64,000 nt of DNA. Origin: Micromonospora ferruginea (GTDB lineage Bacteria; Actinomycetota; Actinomycetes; Mycobacteriales; Micromonosporaceae). The position numbers and the translations under genes were made by a program. Under the pieces are notes generated by a model that made no database searches, was not told where the DNA came from, and saw only the letters and a program-made list of their open reading frames with translations. Shown piece after piece: positions 59,604-64,000 of this stretch. Every line of letters begins with the position of its first letter. The stretch's first letter is position 1. The stretch is from positions 1 through 64,000 of the forward strand of contig NZ_CP059322.2 in assembly GCF_013694245.2 (NCBI RefSeq), read 5' to 3'.

Positions 59604-61745
59604 TCATGGCCCGGCGCCGACGATCTGGTCCGACGGTGCGGTGAACTGGCGGGTGGGCTGACCCTTCAGCGCGTCGCGCAGCGTCTGCGCCACCGCGTTG
59701 ACCGGGATCTGCGACTGCCCGTCACCCACCGCGTTGAACGGGTTGTCCGGGTCGGCGATGAAGCTGGCCGCGGCGAGTTCCGGCGTGTAGCCGACGAACC
59801 ACGCCGACCGGGTGCTGTCCGTGGTGCCGGTCTTGCCGGCGACCGGCCGGCCGACCGTCCTGCGCACGCTGTCGGCCGTCGACCAGCCGCCGCAGGTGCC
59901 CTTGGCCGGGGTGTCGCCGGTCGGGCAGCGCGCGGCGTCGGTGGCGGCCCGGGCGGCGTCCGCGTTGACCACCTGGCGGCAGCGCGGCTTGGCCACCTCC
60001 CGCTGCACCCCGCCCGGGGTGGACCAGGTGGCCGGCGTGCCGTCCCGGTTCATGATCGCGTTGACCGGGATCGCCTCGCAGTAGCGTCCGTCGGCGGCGA
60101 CGGTCGCGTACGCGTTCGCCATCTCCAGCGGGGTGGCGTCGGAGACGCCGAGCGTGAACGCGCCCCACTTCTTCGCCTTGCCCGGCGACGCCTGGTCCTT
60201 GTCCACGTCGGTGCGCCAGCGCAGCCCCAACTGCTCGGCCAGGCGCACCCCGGTGTCCGCGCCGATCTTCTCCTCGAGTTGCACGAAGTAGGTGTTCACC
60301 GACTTGCCGAAGCCGGACCACATGGTCTGCCGGCCGGTCATCGCGCCGCTGGCGTTCGACGGCGCCCACCCGTCGTAGACCGCCGACTTGTAGGTGTACG
60401 GCGAGTCGTACGCGGTGGACAGCGGCATCCCGGCGTTGAGCGCGGCGAGCATCGGGAACATCTTGAACGTCGATCCGGCCTGGTAGCCGGGGAGCGTCCC
60501 GCCGCCGAGCAGCGGCGCCACCGTGTTCGGGTAGTTCGCCTTCACCTTGGGCCCGGCCTCCGGGTTGGAGCTGTTCGGGTTCTCGGCCAGGTCCAGCGAG
60601 TAGTTCCGGTTCACCGCCATCGCCTTGATCCGCCCGGTGCCGGGCTCGGCGACCACGATGCCGTTGGCGAACGGGCTGCCGGTGTTGTCCTTCGCGCCGA
60701 CGTTCTTCTCGGCCGCCGCCTGGGTCTTCGGGTCGAGCGCGAGCACGATCCGGTAGCCGCCGCGGCGGAGCTTGTCCATCCGTTCCAGCCGGTTCTCGCC
60801 GAACGCGGGCTGCGCGCTCCACCAGTTCTTCAGGTAGTCGCAGTAGAAGCCCCAGCTCCGGTGCGCGCCGTCGATCGCGGCGCAGTCGTTCGGCGGGTCG
60901 GTGAGCTTGAGCTTGATCGGCTGTCCCTTGGCCGTGGCGGCGGCGTCCGGCGACAGGAAGCCGAGGCGGGCCATGTTGTCGAGCACGTAGTTGCGCCGGC
61001 CGGTGGCGTCCTTCTGGTCGGAGGTGATCGGGTCGTACTCGGAGGGCGACTTCACCAGGCCGGCGAGCGTGGCCGCCTCGACCGGGGTGAGCGTGGCCGG
61101 GGTCTTGGAGAAGAAGATCTGCGACGCGGCGTAGATCCCGTACGCCCGGTGGCCGAAGTAGGCCGAGTTGAGGTAGCGCTCGAGGATCTGCTCCTTGGTC
61201 AGGTGCTTCTCGATGTCGAGCGCCATCCGCATTTCCTTGACCTTGCGCAGGCTGGTCTGCTGGGTGGCCTCCTGGACCTCCTTGGGCGTGCTGGCGCTGT
61301 CCCGCAGCGCCATCCGCACGTACTGCATGGTGAGCGTGGAGGCGCCCTGGGAGACGCCGCCGGAGCGGGCGTTGGAGACGAACGCCCGGGCCACGCCCTT
61401 CGGGTCGACGCCGTGGTGCTGGTAGAAGCGGTTGTCCTCGGCGGCGACGATCGCCTGCTGGATGTTCGGCGACATGTTCTCGATCTTGGTGTACTGCCGG
61501 TACTCCTCGTAGAACATGGTCAGCACGGTCCTGCCGTCGGGCGCGTAGACGTACGAGGTCTCGGCCGGCAGCGCGGTCTTGAGGATGTTCGTCTTCTGCT
61601 CCACGGCGTGCGCGGTGGCCTTCGCGCCGAGACCGGTGACGGCGACCATCGGATAGAGCGCGGCGGCGACGACGATGCCGGCGATCAGCCCGGCGCGGAG
61701 AAGGGGCACGGCGCGACCGGCGGAGGCGAGGGGTCGATTGCTCAC
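59604..61745 (-). CDS. Bifunctional class A penicillin-binding protein
   Basis: 713 aa. One N-terminal membrane anchor (LLRAGLIAGIVVAAALYPMVAV), a GT51 glycosyltransferase domain (AAEDNRFYQHHGVDPKGVARA, QGASTLTMQYVR) and a transpeptidase domain with SxxK (AGSTFKMFP), SxN (GKSVNTY) and KTGT (AGKTGTTDSTRSAWFVGY). It polymerises and cross-links peptidoglycan outside the membrane. GTG start at 61745. A perfect 8-bp inverted repeat (61761-61779) lies 15 bp upstream of the start. Confidence 0.95.
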   Translation of the reverse strand: MSNRPLASAGRAVPLLRAGLIAGIVVAAALYPMVAVTGLGAKATAHAVEQKTNILKTALPAETSYVYAPDGRTVLTMFYEEYRQYTKIENMSPNIQQAIVAAEDNRFYQHHGVDPKGVARAFVSNARSGGVSQGASTLTMQYVRMALRDSASTPKEVQEATQQTSLRKVKEMRMALDIEKHLTKEQILERYLNSAYFGHRAYGIYAASQIFFSKTPATLTPVEAATLAGLVKSPSEYDPITSDQKDATGRRNYVLDNMARLGFLSPDAAATAKGQPIKLKLTDPPNDCAAIDGAHRSWGFYCDYLKNWWSAQPAFGENRLERMDKLRRGGYRIVLALDPKTQAAAEKNVGAKDNTGSPFANGIVVAEPGTGRIKAMAVNRNYSLDLAENPNSSNPEAGPKVKANYPNTVAPLLGGGTLPGYQAGSTFKMFPMLAALNAGMPLSTAYDSPYTYKSAVYDGWAPSNASGAMTGRQTMWSGFGKSVNTYFVQLEEKIGADTGVRLAEQLGLRWRTDVDKDQASPGKAKKWGAFTLGVSDATPLEMANAYATVAADGRYCEAIPVNAIMNRDGTPATWSTPGGVQREVAKPRCRQVVNADAARAATDAARCPTGDTPAKGTCGGWSTADSVRRTVGRPVAGKTGTTDSTRSAWFVGYTPELAAASFIADPDNPFNAVGDGQSQIPVNAVAQTLRDALKGQPTRQFTAPSDQIVGAGP

Positions 61746-61760
61746 GGGGTCAAGCTATGA

Positions 61761-61779
61761 CATTTCCGATTCGGAAATG
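61761..61779. promoter_or_regulatory. Inverted repeat upstream of the PBP gene
   Basis: CATTTCCG-ATT-CGGAAATG, a perfect palindrome in otherwise AT-rich intergenic DNA between the PBP gene and the divergent aminotransferase gene. It is probably a binding site for an unidentified regulator. Confidence 0.55.
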
Positions 61780-61868
61780 AGAAGAATTCATAAACGGGCG
61801 GGGGTCGTGACGCGCCCCACGCCGGGATGCGCTGTCCCGGACGGCGGCTTCCCGGCAGGATCGCGGTC

Positions 61869-62945
61869 ATGCCCGCCGCACCGACCGCCGCCGTGACCGC
61901 CGAACCCGACCTCGGGCACCACGGCGACGCCGAGGCCACGCCCGGCCTGGTCGACCTGGCGGTCAACGTGCGCCGCGCCGCGATGCCCGACTGGCTGGCC
62001 GATCCGATCACCGCCGCGCTGGGCGACCTGGCCGCGTACCCGGATCCGGCGCCCGCCCGCGCCGCCGTCGGTCACCGGCACGGGCGACCCCCGGACGAGG
62101 TACTCCTCACCGCCGGCGCCGCCGAGGGCTTCGTGCTGATCGCCCGCGCGCTGCGCGACGCCCGCCACCCGGTGGTGGTGCACCCCCAGTTCACCGAGCC
62201 GGAGGCCGCCCTGCGCGCGGCCGGGCACCGGGTGGACCGGGTGCTGCTCGACCCCGCCGACGGCTTCCGGCTCGACCCGGCCCGGATCCCCGCCGACGCC
62301 GACCTGGTGATGATCGGCAACCCCACCAACCCGACCTCGGTGCTGCACCCGGCGGACACCGTCGCCGCGCTGGCCCGCCCCGGCCGGGTGCTGGTGGTCG
62401 ACGAGGCGTTCGCCGACACCACGATCGCCCCCGGCGTCGACGGCGAGCCCGAATCCCTCGCCGGCCGCCGCGACCTGCCCGGCCTCCTGGTGGTCCGCAG
62501 CCTCACCAAGACCTGGGGGCTGGCCGGCCTGCGGATCGGCTACCTGCTCGGCGACGCCGGGCTGCTCGCCCGCCTCGCCGCCGCCCAGCCGCTCTGGGCC
62601 GTCTCCACCCCGGCGCTCGCCGCCGCCACCGCCTGCGCCGCGCCGGAGGCGGTCGCGGCCGAGCGCGCCATCGCCGCCGACCTCGCCGCCGACCGCGACC
62701 ACCTGGTCACCCGCCTGTCCGGCCTGCCGGGGGTACGCGTGGCGGGCCGGCCGGCCAGCGCCTTCGTCCTGCTCCACCGGCCCGGCGCGGCCGAGCTGCG
62801 ACAGCGGCTGCGCGAGCAGGGCTGGGCGGTACGCAGGGGCGACACGTTCCCCGGGCTCGGCCCGGACTGGCTCCGGATCGCGGTCCGCGACCGGGCCACC
62901 ACCGACGCGTTCGTCGAGACGCTGGCACGGATCCTGGAGGAATGA
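61869..62945 (+). CDS. CobC/HisC-like PLP aminotransferase or L-threonine-O-3-phosphate decarboxylase
   Basis: 358 aa, fold type I PLP enzyme. GAAEGFVLIARAL (phosphate-binding region), IGNPTNPTSVLHP (Asn), VVDEAFADT (Asp) and the Schiff-base Lys in VRSLTKTWGLAGLRIGYLLG. Its ATGA overlap with cobT suggests the CobC/CobD (enteric naming) decarboxylase that makes aminopropanol phosphate for the nucleotide loop; the related histidinol-phosphate aminotransferase is less likely here. ATG 61869 is used; a GGCAGGA stretch lies 9 bp upstream. Confidence 0.85.
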   Translation: MPAAPTAAVTAEPDLGHHGDAEATPGLVDLAVNVRRAAMPDWLADPITAALGDLAAYPDPAPARAAVGHRHGRPPDEVLLTAGAAEGFVLIARALRDARHPVVVHPQFTEPEAALRAAGHRVDRVLLDPADGFRLDPARIPADADLVMIGNPTNPTSVLHPADTVAALARPGRVLVVDEAFADTTIAPGVDGEPESLAGRRDLPGLLVVRSLTKTWGLAGLRIGYLLGDAGLLARLAAAQPLWAVSTPALAAATACAAPEAVAAERAIAADLAADRDHLVTRLSGLPGVRVAGRPASAFVLLHRPGAAELRQRLREQGWAVRRGDTFPGLGPDWLRIAVRDRATTDAFVETLARILEE

Positions 62946-64000
62946 TGCTGGAGCCCACCGTCGCGGCGATCCGGCCGCTGGACGAGGCCGCCATGGCGGC
63001 GGCCCGCGAGTTGCAGGGCCGGCTCACCAAGCCGGCCGGCTCGCTCGGCGCCCTGGAGCCGCTCTCGGTACGCCTGGCCGGGCTGGCCGGGACCTGCCCG
63101 CCGCCGCTGCCCGACCGGGCCGCGGTGGCGATCTTCGCGGGCGACCACGGCGTGCACGCCCAGGGCGTCACCCCGTGGCCGCAGGAGGTCACCGCCCAGA
63201 TGATCGGCAACTTCCTGGCCGGCGGCGCGGTGGTCAACACGTTCGCCCGCCAGGCCGGCGCCTCGGTCACCGTGGTCGACGTCGGCGTCGCCACCCCGCT
63301 GTCGGTCACCCCGGCCGACCCGGCGGCCCGCGCCGCCGACCCGGTCGGCCCGCCCGTGCTCTCCGCCGACGTGGTCGCGACGCCCGCCGACCCGGACGGC
63401 CCGCGCCTGGTGATGGCGAACGTACGCGCCGGCACCCGGGACATGACGGTCACCGCCGCGCTCACGAGGGACGAGGCGCGGGCGGCGGTGGAGACCGGCA
63501 TCCGGGTCGCCGACGAGCTGATCGCCGACGGGGCCGGCATCCTGCTCACCGGTGACATGGGCATCGGCAACACCACCCCGGCGGCGGCACTCGTCGCCGC
63601 GTTCACCGGGGTGGACGCGGCGGAGGCGACCGGCCGGGGCACCGGCGTGGACGACGGCACGTACGCCCGCAAGGTCGAGGTGGTGCGGGCCGCGCTGGCC
63701 CGGCACGCGCCCGACCCGGCGGACCCGCTGGGCGTGCTCGCGGCGGTCGGTGGGCTGGAGCACGCCGCGCTGGCCGGGCTGATCCTCGGCGCCGCCGCGC
63801 GCCGGGTGCCGGTGCTGCTCGACGGCGTGATCGCGGTCAGCGCCGCGCTGGCCGCCGCCGCGTTCGCGCCGGACGCGGTGGACGCCATGGTCGCCGGGCA
63901 CCGCAGCGCCGAGCCGGGCGCCACGGCGGCGCTGCGGCACCTCGGGCTGGACCCGCTGATCGACCTGGGACTGCGGCTCGGCGAGGGCACCGGGGCGCTG
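62942..64000 (+). CDS. cobT: Nicotinate-nucleotide:dimethylbenzimidazole phosphoribosyltransferase (3' end outside window)
   Basis: Makes alpha-ribazole phosphate, the lower-ligand nucleotide of cobalamin. 353 codons are present and the frame is still open at the window edge. Motifs: RLTKPAGSLGALEPLSVRLAG, AIFAGDHGVHAQGVTPWPQEVT, MANVRAGTRDMT, TGDMGIGNTTPAAAL, and near the edge GLRLGEGTGAL, which includes the catalytic Glu. Two ATGs (62942 and 62945); the first overlaps the aminotransferase stop as ATGA, with GGAGGA just upstream. Confidence 0.95.
   Translation, partial: MMLEPTVAAIRPLDEAAMAAARELQGRLTKPAGSLGALEPLSVRLAGLAGTCPPPLPDRAAVAIFAGDHGVHAQGVTPWPQEVTAQMIGNFLAGGAVVNTFARQAGASVTVVDVGVATPLSVTPADPAARAADPVGPPVLSADVVATPADPDGPRLVMANVRAGTRDMTVTAALTRDEARAAVETGIRVADELIADGAGILLTGDMGIGNTTPAAALVAAFTGVDAAEATGRGTGVDDGTYARKVEVVRAALARHAPDPADPLGVLAAVGGLEHAALAGLILGAAARRVPVLLDGVIAVSAALAAAAFAPDAVDAMVAGHRSAEPGATAALRHLGLDPLIDLGLRLGEGTGAL

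Overview
The window is very GC-rich (most third codon positions are G or C), uses many GTG starts, and carries actinobacterial gene families (DUF3817, DUF6158, DUF6232, DUF1360, a GPGG-motif small membrane protein, RipA-like NlpC/P60, Rv0361-like). A Micromonosporaceae chromosome, probably Micromonospora or a close relative, is the best guess; this is inferred from composition and gene content, not from a search. Apart from the first 2.5 kb and one insertion sequence it looks like ordinary chromosome. I saw no rRNA, CRISPR array, prophage or biosynthetic gene cluster.

Layout. 1-2.5 kb: an AT-richer, probably acquired pair, the C-terminal part of a DUF262 protein overlapping a HipA-type kinase. 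2.6-10.4 kb: an MFS transporter, then a minus-strand alpha-glucoside uptake operon (binding protein, two permeases, LacI regulator, GH13 glucosidase with an apparent CTG start) with a perfect LacI-type operator in front. 10.5-15.3 kb: M23 peptidase, TspO/MBR protein, GPGG small protein, a nucleotidyltransferase/BON/phosphoesterase operon, a thymidylate kinase-like protein and an SDR. 15.5-17.4 kb: rpiR-murQ for recycling of MurNAc-6-phosphate. 17.8-25.5 kb: group 2 sigma factor, NlpC/P60 hydrolase, several small DUF proteins, and a type I DAHP synthase with a structured leader. 25.6-35.2 kb: an M16 peptidase pair, aspartate-semialdehyde dehydrogenase, TMEM175-like channel, CBS protein, SCP2 protein plus glycogen-debranching-type hydrolase, VOC protein, esterase and acyltransferase. 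36-39 kb: an overlapping set of histidine kinase, kinase-like protein without a phosphoacceptor His, and response regulator. 39.2-46.3 kb: hydrolases, a frameshifted PPOX gene, a phytanoyl-CoA dioxygenase-like protein, GNAT, tRNA-Arg(TCT), and an HPF-like protein with a coupled micro-ORF. 46.5-47.5 kb: an SSB paralogue behind two DnaA boxes. 47.7-64 kb: cobalamin genes (cobD, cobQ, a CobB/CbiA homologue with altered catalytic residues, a CobC-like aminotransferase, cobT) interspersed with rhodanese, P-loop kinase, M20 peptidase, an ISL3 element, ATP-dependent DNA ligase, SURF1 protein, GNAT and a bifunctional penicillin-binding protein.

Genes that work together: the sugar operon under its LacI regulator; RpiR controlling MurQ; the kinase, pseudokinase and regulator set; the cobalamin genes; and cell-wall enzymes (M23, NlpC/P60, PBP, MurQ). 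Recurrent architecture includes long perfect hairpins between convergent genes and a dispersed TTAA/GGGGCCCC hairpin repeat that supplies stop codons to genes it abuts. No prior description was found for the DUF262-HipA pair because no search was possible; it and the altered CobB homologue are the items most worth a second look.
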